This document shows, one piece after another, positions 51,417 through 59,932 of a DNA stretch of 64,000 nt (position 1 is its first letter; each line of letters opens with the position of its first letter). The DNA is taken from the NCBI RefSeq assembly GCF_016908855.1, contig NZ_JAFBER010000012.1:1-64000 (forward strand), written 5' to 3'. Below the pieces are notes generated by a model. The model was not told the origin of the DNA. It ran no database searches and worked only from the letters and a program-made list of their open reading frames with translations. Source of the stretch: Scopulibacillus daqui. GTDB taxonomy: Bacteria; Bacillota; Bacilli; Bacillales; Sporolactobacillaceae. A program made the translations under genes and the position numbers.

Positions 51417-51994
51417 GATTTAAGATTCCTCCCTGCTTGATTGATCAAATCATTATATGCACTGATCGTATCCGGGTAAATTTGCTGATGACGGGAAGCC
51501 AAAAAAATAATTGTATTTTCCAAAGCCTTAGCCACAGCTGTATCAAGATCAATCTCTGCAAGCCTTCGGACCTCTTCGACACCTGGAAATCTTCTTCCCG
51601 GTTCAATGTAATCCGCCAAAAAAACAATTTTCTCAAGAAGTGTCATGCCTTTTCTTCCGGTTGTATGGTAGAAAATCGCATTTAAAATGTCGTTGTCATT
51701 AATGTCGTATTTTTCTTTGACATAAGCGGCCCCAACCGGCGCATGCCATAAGGATACATGGTATTCCAATAAATCATCAGGTATGTCCGGAACCTTTTTA
51801 ATCATCGCTGCCATATCGTTTTTATTAAAGTATTTTGCAATATCATGAAGCATAGCCGCAAGCTCTGCCTTTTCAACATTGCCATGATACTTTTCAGCCA
51901 AATATTTTGCTGATTGAACAACACCAAGGGTATGCTCGTATCTTTTTCGAGGTAAAATGTGTTCAACTTCACGCATGGCCTCTTCAATCTTCAT
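51413..51994 (-). CDS. yqeK: HD-domain diadenosine tetraphosphatase YqeK
   Basis: The 193-residue HD protein has HTLGVVQSAKYLAE, LAAMLHDIAKYF (about 50-61), HAPVGAAY and AIFYHTTGRKGM, typical of YqeK, which hydrolyses Ap4A symmetrically. The start at 51994 follows GAGAAGGG and overlaps nadD by 11 bases. Confidence 0.93.
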   Translation of the reverse strand: MKIEEAMREVEHILPRKRYEHTLGVVQSAKYLAEKYHGNVEKAELAAMLHDIAKYFNKNDMAAMIKKVPDIPDDLLEYHVSLWHAPVGAAYVKEKYDINDNDILNAIFYHTTGRKGMTLLEKIVFLADYIEPGRRFPGVEEVRRLAEIDLDTAVAKALENTIIFLASRHQQIYPDTISAYNDLINQAGRNLKS

Positions 51995-52556
51995 ATAAAC
52001 CCTTCTCCTCAATATATTCTTTTACACTTTCACATAAAAAATAACGAACTGAACGATGTTGATTTATCCTTTTTCTTATCATACTGGATGATATATCAAT
52101 TTGCGGCATGTCAACCGGAATGATAGTCACTTCTTCCGGCTGTTTGAAAGTATAACCCGGCCGCTTAAAGCCAATAAAAGAAGTTAGTTTGGCAAGTTCA
52201 TCAATTTTGTACCAATTCGGCAAATCATTAACCATATCCGCACCAAGAATAAAATAAAATTCGTCTTCAGGATACCTGCGTTTAAGCTCGTATAATGTAT
52301 CGTAAGTATAGGAGCGGCCCTTCCGCTTGATTTCAATTAATGACAGTTTAAACAAGGGATTCCCTTTAATCGCACGGTCGACCATCGCAATCCTATGATC
52401 CGAGTCAGTCACTAATCTGTCTTTATGCGGCGGTATATAACTTGGCAGGAACCATACTTCATCAAGATGACAAGCTTCCCGTGCTTCTTCAGCAATGACT
52501 AAATGCCCAAGATGCGGAGGATCGAACGTTCCGCCGATTAATCCAATTTTTCTCAT
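51984..52556 (-). CDS. nadD: Nicotinate-nucleotide adenylyltransferase NadD
   Basis: The 190-residue enzyme joins ATP and nicotinate mononucleotide in NAD synthesis. It has GGTFDPPHLGHLVIAEEA (ATP-binding HxGH), LPSYIPPHK and the C-terminal ISSSMIRKRI. MRKIGLIGG is chosen; AUG six bases earlier is possible. Its neighbour YqeK acts on dinucleotides, a conserved link. Confidence 0.96.
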   Translation of the reverse strand: MRKIGLIGGTFDPPHLGHLVIAEEAREACHLDEVWFLPSYIPPHKDRLVTDSDHRIAMVDRAIKGNPLFKLSLIEIKRKGRSYTYDTLYELKRRYPEDEFYFILGADMVNDLPNWYKIDELAKLTSFIGFKRPGYTFKQPEEVTIIPVDMPQIDISSSMIRKRINQHRSVRYFLCESVKEYIEEKGLYED

Positions 52557-52566
52557 GGCCATACTC

Positions 52567-52863
52567 CTATGCCTTGGGTAATTCAATCTGCTTGTTTTCT
52601 TTAGATTCTTTATACAAAATAATTGTATGACCGATAATTTGAACGAGTTCAGCCCCGGTTTCTTCGGCTAATTGAACCCCCGCATCATGAACATCTTCTA
52701 AAGTATTTTGCAGCAAATTTATTTTTATTAATTCCCTAGCCTCAAGCGCGCTGGCAATTTCATTCGTCATTTTATGATGAATCCCTGATTTGCCAATCTG
52801 AAATATCGGCTTAAGATGATGAGCTTTCTTTTGCAAAAATCTTTTTTGTTTATTTGTAAGCAT
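52567..52863 (-). CDS. yqeI: RNA-binding protein YqeI/YhbY (CRM domain)
   Basis: The 98-residue protein starts MLTNKQKRFLQKKAHHLKPIFQIGKSG, has IGKSGIHHKM and a GTPase-linked CRM fold, expected to bind 23S rRNA during 50S assembly. The start at 52863 lies 2 bases from the end of aroE. It sits between nadD and aroE. Confidence 0.95.
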   Translation of the reverse strand: MLTNKQKRFLQKKAHHLKPIFQIGKSGIHHKMTNEIASALEARELIKINLLQNTLEDVHDAGVQLAEETGAELVQIIGHTIILYKESKENKQIELPKA

Positions 52864-52864
52864 G

Positions 52865-53704
52865 CTAATCCTCCAATTTCCTTTCCAAAAACATTTGCAT
52901 ACCCTTTGTATCCGGCATAAAGCCAAACCAATGGTTAAATGCAAGCGCCCCTTGATAAATTAACATAGGCAGCCCGTTTAATACAGTGTGTCCTTCTGCT
53001 TCGGCTTGCCTTAACCACGCTGTTTTTAGCGGACGATAAATCAGGTCGACAAAGACTTGGCGCCGTTCGCTCGGCATTATGGCTATCGGTGTTTGATCTG
53101 TATGAGGCGCCATGCCCAGTGACGTGCCGTTAATGATCAAATCATAATCCGGCAGGCGGCCTTTTGCTTCTTCTAAGCTGAGCGCTCGGGTTTTTGTCAA
53201 AGGCTCACATTCGGAACTTAACCGTTTGGCTTTGTCGATTGTCCTATTGCTAATATCTAATTGCTTTAACTCTGCGTGTTTGGCAAGCGTTAAGCCAACC
53301 GCCCTGGCGGCACCCCCGGCACCGATGATCAGTACTTTAGGATTTTGTTTTAAGATTTCTGGAACTTCCTTTTCTAAACTTAATAGGAACCCCAAACCAT
53401 CTGTATTATAGCCGTATAGCTCTCCGCCCCTGTTAACAACGGTGTTAACAGCACCTAACATCTTCGCTTCCTCGTCAATGTGATCTAACAGCGGCATGAT
53501 GTTAATCTTGTGGGGAATAGTGACATTAAATCCTTTAATGCCAATGGCCTTTAACCCTTTAACAGCATCAGCAAGATCATCAGCGGATACCTTAAAAGCA
53601 TGATAATGGCAGGCCATATGATTGTTTTTATACCAGAATTGGTGCATAGCCGGGGACAGGCTGTGTCCTATTGGATCCCCAATAACAGCATATAATTCAC
53701 TCAT
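52865..53704 (-). CDS. aroE: Shikimate dehydrogenase
   Basis: The 279-residue enzyme reduces 3-dehydroshikimate with NADPH. It has GDPIGHSLSPAMHQFW (substrate Ser motif), GFNVTIPHK (catalytic Lys), NTDGLGFLLSL and the NADP Rossmann GAGGAARAVGLTLAKH (about 127-142). Length is normal. Confidence 0.96.
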   Translation of the reverse strand: MSELYAVIGDPIGHSLSPAMHQFWYKNNHMACHYHAFKVSADDLADAVKGLKAIGIKGFNVTIPHKINIMPLLDHIDEEAKMLGAVNTVVNRGGELYGYNTDGLGFLLSLEKEVPEILKQNPKVLIIGAGGAARAVGLTLAKHAELKQLDISNRTIDKAKRLSSECEPLTKTRALSLEEAKGRLPDYDLIINGTSLGMAPHTDQTPIAIMPSERRQVFVDLIYRPLKTAWLRQAEAEGHTVLNGLPMLIYQGALAFNHWFGFMPDTKGMQMFLERKLED

Positions 53705-53710
53705 AACTCC

Positions 53711-54817
53711 TCACCCTTTAATAATCGACGGACGAATTAACACACCAATGCCTTCTGGTGCATAGGCTTGGATTTTGGCTCCTGTTCCTTTCACAGTAAC
53801 CCATCCAAGTCCAGAAAAGACAATATCCATATCGTTTTCCTTGACTGTAAAATCGTAGCGGCGAAGCTCCGGCAAACCCTTTGGATCGCTTGGTGGAGAC
53901 AGAAGCTTCCCATATTGACTTTCAAATAATTGATCGGCGTTTTCGGATTTAGTCCGGTGTATATACATTTCGTTAGATACATAACAAACAACTGACCGCC
54001 GTCCGCCTGATATATAATCAAATCTTGCCAGCCCGCCTAAAAATAATGTCTGCTCCTCATTTAATTGAAACACTTTTGGTTTAATTTCTTTTTTAGGGAA
54101 AACCTTTTTATAGTCATCGGGACTGATAAAATGCGCCGCTTGATGCTGATTGACAACCCCAGGCGTATCATAAAGCGTTTGATCTTCGTTAAGCGGAATA
54201 TCAATAAAATTCAAAGTCGTGCCCGGAAACTGCGAAGTCGTAATTGTAATGCCTTCATCATCGCCAAAATGCTTAATCAACTGATTAATAAAAGTCGATT
54301 TTCCAACATTTGTGCTGCCGACAATATAGACATCTCTGCCATCGCTGTACCGTTCAATGGCATTTGCCACCTCAGAAATCCCGATGGATTTTTCAGCACT
54401 CATTAATAACACGTCAATGGGTCTTAATCCGAGTTCTTTTGCTGAGTGGCGCATCCAATTTTTTAATTTATTTTGATTTGTTGATTTAGGCAAGAGATCT
54501 ACTTTATTCCCGACTAACAAAATATCATTCTGGCCAACGAAACGCTGAAGTCCCGGAACCCAGCTTCCATTAAAATCAAATATATCAACAATTTTTACGA
54601 CTAAGGCATCTGTTTGTCCGATTTGAGACAAAAGTTTTAGAAAGTCATCATCTGATAATGAAACATCCGGTATCTCATTGTAATGCTTTAAGCGAAAACA
54701 ACGTTGACATATGATAACATCCCTGTTGAGCGCCGATTTTGGAACATAGCCTAAAGCTTGCTTATCTTCCGTTTGAACAGGCACCCCGCACCCTGCGCAT
54801 GTGTATGTCTCTTTCAT
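53711..54817 (-). CDS. yqeH: Ribosome biogenesis GTPase YqeH
   Basis: The 368-residue circularly permuted GTPase starts with a zinc finger (CAGCG and CQRC; about 7-37). GTPase motifs run G4 (NKVDLLP, about 117), G5 (SAEKS), G1 (GSTNVGKSTF, about 164) and G3 (DTPG, about 214), a permuted order. It is needed for 30S assembly. The start at 54817 follows GGGAGGA. It overlaps nothing and is 2 bases from yqeG. Confidence 0.96.
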   Translation of the reverse strand: MKETYTCAGCGVPVQTEDKQALGYVPKSALNRDVIICQRCFRLKHYNEIPDVSLSDDDFLKLLSQIGQTDALVVKIVDIFDFNGSWVPGLQRFVGQNDILLVGNKVDLLPKSTNQNKLKNWMRHSAKELGLRPIDVLLMSAEKSIGISEVANAIERYSDGRDVYIVGSTNVGKSTFINQLIKHFGDDEGITITTSQFPGTTLNFIDIPLNEDQTLYDTPGVVNQHQAAHFISPDDYKKVFPKKEIKPKVFQLNEEQTLFLGGLARFDYISGGRRSVVCYVSNEMYIHRTKSENADQLFESQYGKLLSPPSDPKGLPELRRYDFTVKENDMDIVFSGLGWVTVKGTGAKIQAYAPEGIGVLIRPSIIKG

Positions 54818-54819
54818 TT

Positions 54820-55335
54820 CTAATCCTCCCAATCGATCAATCCCCTTTTTCTCATAGATGAAAGGATGCGCCGTTCCATTTTACGGTTGAAGCGAGTCAT
54901 CCATCCATCTGACATTGACACAGGAACAACTAAAATCGTATGAACGCCTAAGCGGTTTCCGCCCAATACATCTGTTAATAACTGATCACCGATAACAACC
55001 ACGTCATCGGGCTGTAATCCCATATCTTTAATAGCCCGCTTAAATGCTCGGACTAACGGTTTTTTCGCACTGTAAATAAAAGGGATTTTTATCGGATCTG
55101 AAAACGCTTTGACCCTGACTTCCTTATTATTAGAAACAATCGTTACCTTAATCCCTGCCTGCTTCATCAATTCGAGCCATTCAATTAACTCCGGGGTGGC
55201 TTTAGGATTATCCCAAGCCACTAATGTATTGTCAAGGTCAGTGATAATACCTTTTATTCCTTTGCTTTTTAAATCGTCAGGTTTGATTTCATAAATACTT
55301 TTCACATGTTCGTCAGGCAAAAAATGCTTTAACAA
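54820..55335 (-). CDS. yqeG: HAD-family phosphatase YqeG
   Basis: The 171-residue HAD IIIA phosphatase has motif I DLDNTLVAWD (about 34-43), motif II SNN (about 70), motif III Lys near SAKKPL and motif IV VVIGDQLLTDVLGG (about 113). Substrate is uncertain. It begins the operon with yqeH. SD in the AGGTGTA region is weak. Confidence 0.94.
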   Translation of the reverse strand: MLKHFLPDEHVKSIYEIKPDDLKSKGIKGIITDLDNTLVAWDNPKATPELIEWLELMKQAGIKVTIVSNNKEVRVKAFSDPIKIPFIYSAKKPLVRAFKRAIKDMGLQPDDVVVIGDQLLTDVLGGNRLGVHTILVVPVSMSDGWMTRFNRKMERRILSSMRKRGLIDWED

Positions 55336-55623
55336 TCAATACACCTCAAATCTGTGGCATTTTCAAGTCACACGTATATTTTACCAATGATGCGTTTATT
55401 CACAACCATTTTCACTCTTTCAAGCTGCACAAGCTTTCATTTTATCATAACATGTTTTATTTCATTAAAGATGATATTCATATCATTAGTGTATTCTTTT
55501 TTCTATATAAAAAAATGTCTATTTTTATGAGACCATTACCCTGGAAAAAAAGCAGCCGATTATATGAACATAAAAGAAAATAAGTCCAAAAACATTTCGA
55601 CAATTTCTGACATTCTTCTAAAA

Positions 55624-55722
55624 TGTGGATAACTTTATTAACATATCCATAATTGTTGTTATTACTTTTTTATTGGTTATGAACAAGCTGCCCACAACTT
55701 ATCCACTAAAAGCTGTGGATAT
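55624..55722. promoter_or_regulatory. Cluster of DnaA boxes upstream of sda
   Basis: One perfect box (TTATCCACA on the minus strand, 55624-55632), two one-mismatch boxes (TTATCCACT, 55699-55707; ATATCCACA on the minus strand, 55714-55722) and weaker 7-of-9 sites (ATATCCATA at 55643-55651; TTATGAACA at 55677-55685). They lie 60-160 bases before the probable sda -10. In B. subtilis DnaA directly activates sda through such boxes. Confidence 0.85.
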
Positions 55723-55784
55723 CAGAACGGTTGTTCTCAATTTTATTTCATGATAACATTTATTCAAGTGAAATGTCATTATTT

Positions 55785-55790
55785 TATAAT
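55785..55790 (+). promoter_or_regulatory. Probable -10 box of the sda promoter
   Basis: TATAAT lies 26 bases before the sda ribosome site. A TTCAAG-type -35 at 16 bases upstream is poor, which fits a promoter that needs DnaA help. The rest of 55336-55623 shows no gene. Confidence 0.5.
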
Positions 55791-55839
55791 TGATGCTGCG
55801 TAAGAGTAAAGGGAGGTGTCAGCCTGTTCGGCTAATAGA

Positions 55840-55980
55840 ATGGAAAAGTTGTCCGATGATCTCCTTATTGAGTCTTATTTTAAAGCAAAAGAATTAGAAT
55901 TAAGCAAAGAGTTTATTGATTTAATTGAAGAAGAAATTCACCGGCGATCCTTAGACGGAATGGTCAATCAATATAATTAA
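55840..55980 (+). CDS. sda: Sporulation checkpoint inhibitor Sda
   Basis: The 46-residue protein reads [19 protein letters not shown] and on, a two-helix hairpin with Leu/Phe residues that bind the dimer interface of KinA/KinB and block their autophosphorylation. It stops sporulation when replication is stressed. The ATG is 22 bases from GGGAGG, so a GTG at 55816 giving a slightly longer protein is also possible, as in the longer form once annotated in B. subtilis. DnaA boxes are upstream; yqeG is divergent, as in B. subtilis. Confidence 0.92.
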   Translation: MEKLSDDLLIESYFKAKELELSKEFIDLIEEEIHRRSLDGMVNQYN

Positions 55981-56015
55981 AGCATGTTCAAATACAACAC
56001 AGGCATTTTTTATAG

Positions 56016-56045
56016 GACGAGCTGCATCAGTTCGTCTTTTTCTTT
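56016..56045 (+). terminator. sda terminator
   Basis: GACGAGCTG pairs with CAGTTCGTC (one G-U) around a 3-base loop, and TTTTTCTTTT follows. Confidence 0.85.
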
Positions 56046-56104
56046 TGTTTTATGGAAAAAATATTGTAGAATTAAGTTGAATCATTTAAAATGGAGGGCT
56101 GGTT

Positions 56105-56575
56105 GTGAAAAACGTCATCATACATAAAATACAAAAATATGTTATTACTGAAGATCAATTAAGAGGAGAATGGAAAAAGTCAACAAAGCGCTCTGATATT
56201 GATGACTTGGAAGATGAACAACTCATGCTTTTAGCCAAGAAGATATTTCTTTCCGCTTCACACAGCGAGCTTGAAGAGCTTTCCATTGATTCGACGTGGA
56301 GAACAGCATTGGATGCTTCTGGAGAACTGATAGCTGAAGATGATTCCGACCCGGTCATGCATATTGAACTCATTGATACTTCAAAGAATGACTCATCATC
56401 TCTTAGTGAAGTTTTCATTGATCGCATGCAGCGTGTCCATTGCAAAAAATGCGGATTTTCCTTTTACATAGATGATTTAAAGGCGGATTTGGACAAGTTG
56501 TCATGTCCTAATGATGGCGGACCTGTGGAATCAGGAGAAATAACCATAAAATCAGTCAACCAGGATAAAAAATAA
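56105..56575 (+). CDS. Unknown protein with C-terminal zinc ribbon
   Basis: I do not recognise this 156-residue acidic protein. The first 100 residues are rich in Asp, Glu and Ser with no membrane segment (RSDIDDLEDEQLMLLAKKIF). The C-terminus has HCKKCGFSFY (about 112-121) and CPNDGG (about 134-139), three Cys that could bind zinc with a His. The GTG at 56103 region and the ATG chosen share GGAGGGC upstream. It precedes an ArsB/NhaD-type permease by 60 bases in the same direction; a link is not evident. Confidence 0.6.
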   Translation: MKNVIIHKIQKYVITEDQLRGEWKKSTKRSDIDDLEDEQLMLLAKKIFLSASHSELEELSIDSTWRTALDASGELIAEDDSDPVMHIELIDTSKNDSSSLSEVFIDRMQRVHCKKCGFSFYIDDLKADLDKLSCPNDGGPVESGEITIKSVNQDKK

Positions 56576-56634
56576 GATGCGCTTTGCTGCCCAATTTCAC
56601 GTTTAACGTATAAACAAGGAGATGAACAACCTTT

Positions 56635-57942
56635 ATGCAGGTAACTGTCGCCGTTATCATTTTTCTATTAATATATGCGATTATTATTACAGAAAAAGTA
56701 AACCGGGCCGTTATTGCCCTTCTTGGTGCGGCTGTGATGATTATTTTCGGAATTGTTGATCTTCACACAGCCTTTACTAAGCACATTGAATGGGATACAA
56801 TAACGCTGCTTATCGGAATGATGATACTTGTAGGAATAACAAATAAAACAGGCGTCTTTCAGTACGTTGCAGTTAAAGCCGCAAAAGCTGTTAAAGGCGA
56901 ACCGGTCAAAATATTGATTGCTCTTTCCATACTAACTGCTGTCGGCTCCGCATTTTTGGACAATGTCACCACTGTTCTGTTAGTTGTACCAGTCACTTTC
57001 TCTATTACCAGGATTTTAGGCGTTAAACCGTTTCCTTTCTTAATATCGGAAGTTTTATTTTCCAATATTGGCGGAACAGCGACGCTTATCGGCGACCCGC
57101 CTAATATTATGATAGGGTCGGCAAATAAGCATCTAACCTTTAATGTCTTTTTGCTTAATCTTGCGCCGGTTATTTTGATTATCGCTGCGGTTACACTTAT
57201 TATTTTGTATTTTATATACCGAAAGCAATTAAATGTTTCAAATGAGAAAAAGCAGCAGCTGTTAAATCTGAATGAAAATGACTTTATCAAAGACCGCAAG
57301 CTTATGATTAAAGCATGTGTGATCTTACTTCTGACCGTCGTCGGATTTATTCTCCATTCCTTTATAAATAGCCTTGAGCCCGCTACCGTAGCTATGACAG
57401 GGGCCAGTCTGCTATTGCTTATTGGTGTAAAGGAAAATCATATTGATGAAGCCTTTCAATCTGTCGAATGGGTGACTATTTTCTTTTTTGGCGGCTTATT
57501 TGTATTAGTCGGCGGACTCGTAGATGTTGGCGTTGTTAAATATTTATCCTCCAAAGCACTTGATCTTACAAACGGCAACCTCACTCTTACGGCGTTGTTA
57601 ATTCTTTGGATTTCCGGTATTGCTTCAGGAACAATCGATAACATTCCTTATGTGGCTACCCTTATTCCACTTATACAAGATATGGCTAAAGGGATGGGCT
57701 TTTCTGTTCATTCGCCGGAAATCAATGCTCTCTGGTGGGCATTGTCACTCGGGGCTTGCCTGGGCGGTAATATGACCTTAATCGGCGCTTCAGCCAATGT
57801 TGTTGTTGCCGGCATCGCCGACAAAGAAGGCCATGGCTTTTCTTACATGGATTTCTTAAAAATAGGAGCACCCCTTACATTCATTGCATTAATCATTTCA
57901 ACCATTTATATTTACTTTAGATACTTGCTGCCAATATCATAA
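56635..57942 (+). CDS. ArsB/NhaD-type anion/cation permease
   Basis: The 435-residue protein has about 11-12 membrane helices across its length. The motifs FLDNVTTVLLVVPVTFSI and GGTATLIGDPPNIMIGSANKH (about 102-165) and the second repeat SGTIDNIPYVATLIPLI and GACLGGNMTLIGASANVV (about 330-395) are those of ArsB/NhaD/SLC13-like permeases. The substrate could be arsenite, sodium/proton or a carboxylate; no ars regulator or arsenate reductase is nearby, so a link to arsenic is unproven. A strong terminator follows. Confidence 0.85.
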   Translation: MQVTVAVIIFLLIYAIIITEKVNRAVIALLGAAVMIIFGIVDLHTAFTKHIEWDTITLLIGMMILVGITNKTGVFQYVAVKAAKAVKGEPVKILIALSILTAVGSAFLDNVTTVLLVVPVTFSITRILGVKPFPFLISEVLFSNIGGTATLIGDPPNIMIGSANKHLTFNVFLLNLAPVILIIAAVTLIILYFIYRKQLNVSNEKKQQLLNLNENDFIKDRKLMIKACVILLLTVVGFILHSFINSLEPATVAMTGASLLLLIGVKENHIDEAFQSVEWVTIFFFGGLFVLVGGLVDVGVVKYLSSKALDLTNGNLTLTALLILWISGIASGTIDNIPYVATLIPLIQDMAKGMGFSVHSPEINALWWALSLGACLGGNMTLIGASANVVVAGIADKEGHGFSYMDFLKIGAPLTFIALIISTIYIYFRYLLPIS

Positions 57943-57945
57943 CTC

Positions 57946-57973
57946 AAACCCTGCCCATTCGGCAGGGTTTTTT
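57946..57973 (+). terminator. Permease gene terminator
   Basis: AAACCCTGCC pairs with GGCAGGGTTT around a 5-base loop, then TTTTT. A textbook terminator. Confidence 0.9.
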
Positions 57974-58013
57974 GCAGGTTATTTAGATTAAGCAATAAGC
58001 TGAATCTATTTTA

Positions 58014-58115
58014 TTAATAAACGTATGCAGCACCAACAATAATTAACAAGATGAACAAGACAACGATTAACGCAAAGCCTGCGCCTAATCCGTAACCGCC
58101 AGCTCCGTAGCTCAT
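58014..58115 (-). CDS. YjcZ family sporulation peptide
   Basis: The 33-residue peptide begins MSYGAGGYGLGAGFALIVVL and has one hydrophobic segment, matching the tiny YjcZ/SscA-type sporulation proteins associated with spore coat or membrane. GGAGATGAG precedes the ATG at 58115. A longer frame running to 58235 has no ribosome site. It is next to the sigK region, fitting late sporulation expression. Confidence 0.85.
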   Translation of the reverse strand: MSYGAGGYGLGAGFALIVVLFILLIIVGAAYVY

Positions 58116-58312
58116 TCTCTCATCTCCTTTTCCGTTAGTATCAGTTACATGATTAATATATGATACCGTTGAAAACTTGTTAGGGCGAATGCGGAAGTCC
58201 TTTGCTTTATCTTCATTTTGGGCATAAATAAACACCCCTGGATAATAAAGAAAATCTGTATCAGCATCAATCTATAAGGTGCAAGCTGTCAGCAGTTTGA
58301 AAGCTTCGGCGA

Positions 58313-58595
58313 TTAAAAAGTTTCATTAAGGCTCTTTTTTCGATTCTTAAAACATAGCTTCTCGATATATTTTCATCGGGTTCATTATTTGCGGCTATTA
58401 AGACCGAATCCGTCAATAAAAACTCCTTTTTCTCTATCATTGATAATATGCAAGTATTCGTATATATCTTTTTACCTATCATTGGGAATGTACAAGTATT
58501 CGTATATCTTCTTTTCTTCATATTTAAAGTAATTTCATCAATAACGTCTTTGTTTTATGACTTGAGGAACATCTATCAATGAAATTTTTGCTGCC
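58313..58595 (-). pseudogene. Degenerate partial copy of the sigK 3' region
   Basis: This segment is clearly homologous to sigK 59154-59414. Identical runs include 37 bases (58312-58348 against 59154-59190) and 25 bases (58532-58556 against 59350-59374). It keeps the KRALMKLFN coding end and the start of the DEITL region but has lost part of the helix-turn-helix codons, has frame-breaking changes, and contains a 42-base tandem duplication (58434-58475 and 58476-58516). It cannot encode a working sigma factor. An ORF of 84 codons across it is accidental. Confidence 0.9.
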
Positions 58596-58713
58596 CTTCA
58601 CCTGTTATCTGTTTTAATGATTTAACTTAAAAAACTAGTGAAAGGAAAAAGCTCTATCCCCTATCAAGTCTTTAATCAAAAAATCTCTTGTTTTTCGTAA
58701 TATGAAGTATAAA

Positions 58714-58845
58714 TTAACCATTATTTCTTGCGATGAGAAGATATGCCTTAAGGTGATCATCAGAGTGTTCCTCCTTCATCATATATTTCTCCTCCGCTTT
58801 TTGAGCTTGTTTGACTAATTCTTCTTCCTCATGCTTAAATTTCAA
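58714..58845 (-). CDS. Unknown small acidic/basic protein of 43 residues
   Basis: Unrecognised. The frame begins TTG at 58845 (GGAGG 7 bases upstream) and reads MKFKHEEEELVKQAQKAEEK and on to LLIARNNG: one long charged helix. No close family is recalled. It lies between the sigK copy and sigK on the same strand, too short to be called by length alone; the good ribosome site and helical composition favour it being real. Confidence 0.4.
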   Translation of the reverse strand: MKFKHEEEELVKQAQKAEEKYMMKEEHSDDHLKAYLLIARNNG

Positions 58846-58923
58846 ATCAACGCCTCCGATAATAATTATAAAAACTTAAATAATAATACCGATAGTTATC
58901 CATAGCTTCTTTTTACTCTTCAT

Positions 58924-59016
58924 TTATTCAACATCTTTTATTGACATTAAGTTAATTTTGCCATTTACTTTTGGTTTACCTGTTTCCTTATCAAAAAAGT
59001 AATAGGTCATCGTCAT
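58924..59016 (-). CDS. Possible 30-residue peptide downstream of sigK
   Basis: The frame reads MTMTYYFFDKETGKPKVNGK and so on. AGGAG is 9 bases before its ATG, but that AGGAG is part of the hairpin at 59022-59048, so translation may be weak or conditional. Composition is protein-like but the length gives little weight. Confidence 0.25.
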   Translation of the reverse strand: MTMTYYFFDKETGKPKVNGKINLMSIKDVE

Positions 59017-59021
59017 AAAAA

Positions 59022-59048
59022 ATGACTCCTATTCAATATAGGAATCAT
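59022..59048 (-). terminator. Candidate sigK terminator
   Basis: On the minus strand ATGATTCCTAT and ATAGGAGTCAT pair with one mismatch around a 5-base loop, and TTTTTT follows. It lies 67 bases after the sigK stop. The stem is AT-rich. Confidence 0.55.
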
Positions 59049-59114
59049 CTTCTGGCTGCTTAATCTCTTTTTTGTGTCCTTGACATAGGCGTCAGCTTAA
59101 ATCATGCACTCTTT

Positions 59115-59831
59115 TTATCTAGATTTATTCTTATGGGGCTGTCTGTAAAACTCATTAAAAAGTTTCATTAAGGCTCTTTTTTCGATTCTTGAAACATAGC
59201 TTCTTGATATATTTAATTTTTTAGCTATTTCCCTTTGGGTTAATTCTTTGCGGTTATCAAGGCCAAATCTGGCAATGACAACTTCTTTTTCTCTATCATC
59301 GAGAATATGCAAGTATTCGTATACTTTCTTTTTCTCCATATTCAAAGTGATTTCATCAATAACGTCTTTGTTTTTTGACTTAAGAACATCTATCAATGAA
59401 ATTTCATTGCCCTCTTTGTCCTGACCAATAGGATCATTCAAAGAAACATCTTTTCTAGTCTTTTTCAATCCTCGTAAATGCATGAGTATTTCATTCTCAA
59501 TACACCTGGCCGCGTATGTGGCAAGTTTGGTCCCTTTACCCGGTGAGTAGCTTTCAATGGCTTTAATCAGCCCAATGGTTCCGATCGAAATAAGATCTTC
59601 ACTGTCCTCTTTTGTATTCTCGAATTTTTTTACAATATGGGCAACTAAACGGAGGTTGTGTTCGATAAGGCGATTGCGGGCTTCCTGGTTTCCCTGGGCC
59701 ATAAGCTCAAGGCATTTTCGTTCTTCATCTTCCGGAAGCGGCTGCGGAAAAGCATTATTCTTAACATATGATACAAAAATCCAAAATTCTTTAAATAAGT
59801 ATGCTGCGCTCCCCACCAACAATGACAGCAT
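59115..59831 (-). CDS. sigK: RNA polymerase sigma-K (pro-sigma-K), uninterrupted
   Basis: The 238-residue mother-cell sigma factor has an N-terminal pro-sequence (about 1-20, hydrophobic [17 protein letters not shown]) that SpoIVFB should cut, then region 2 ([68 protein letters not shown]) and region 4 ([32 protein letters not shown]). GGAGGTGG precedes the ATG. There is no skin element inside the gene. A decayed partial copy lies 500 bases downstream. Confidence 0.95.
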   Translation of the reverse strand: MLSLLVGSAAYLFKEFWIFVSYVKNNAFPQPLPEDEERKCLELMAQGNQEARNRLIEHNLRLVAHIVKKFENTKEDSEDLISIGTIGLIKAIESYSPGKGTKLATYAARCIENEILMHLRGLKKTRKDVSLNDPIGQDKEGNEISLIDVLKSKNKDVIDEITLNMEKKKVYEYLHILDDREKEVVIARFGLDNRKELTQREIAKKLNISRSYVSRIEKRALMKLFNEFYRQPHKNKSR

Positions 59832-59932
59832 TTTTCCACCTCCATTAGACTCACACCTATTTTTATTGTTATGTGAGCTAATGTTTTTTCGTGTCTGTCC
59901 GGTGGAAATTCTGCATTAGGGTAAGCTCTGTT

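Noticed and set aside
56635-57942. Naming the permease arsB
   Set aside because: The motifs fit a wide ArsB/NhaD/SLC13 group, and no arsR or arsC is beside it.
58267-58521. 84-codon minus-strand frame as a gene
   Set aside because: It is an accidental frame across the decayed sigK copy; only the KRALMKLFN segment is homologous.
59115-59831. skin-type interruption of sigK
   Set aside because: The frame is continuous from the pro-sequence to region 4, so no element is present now.
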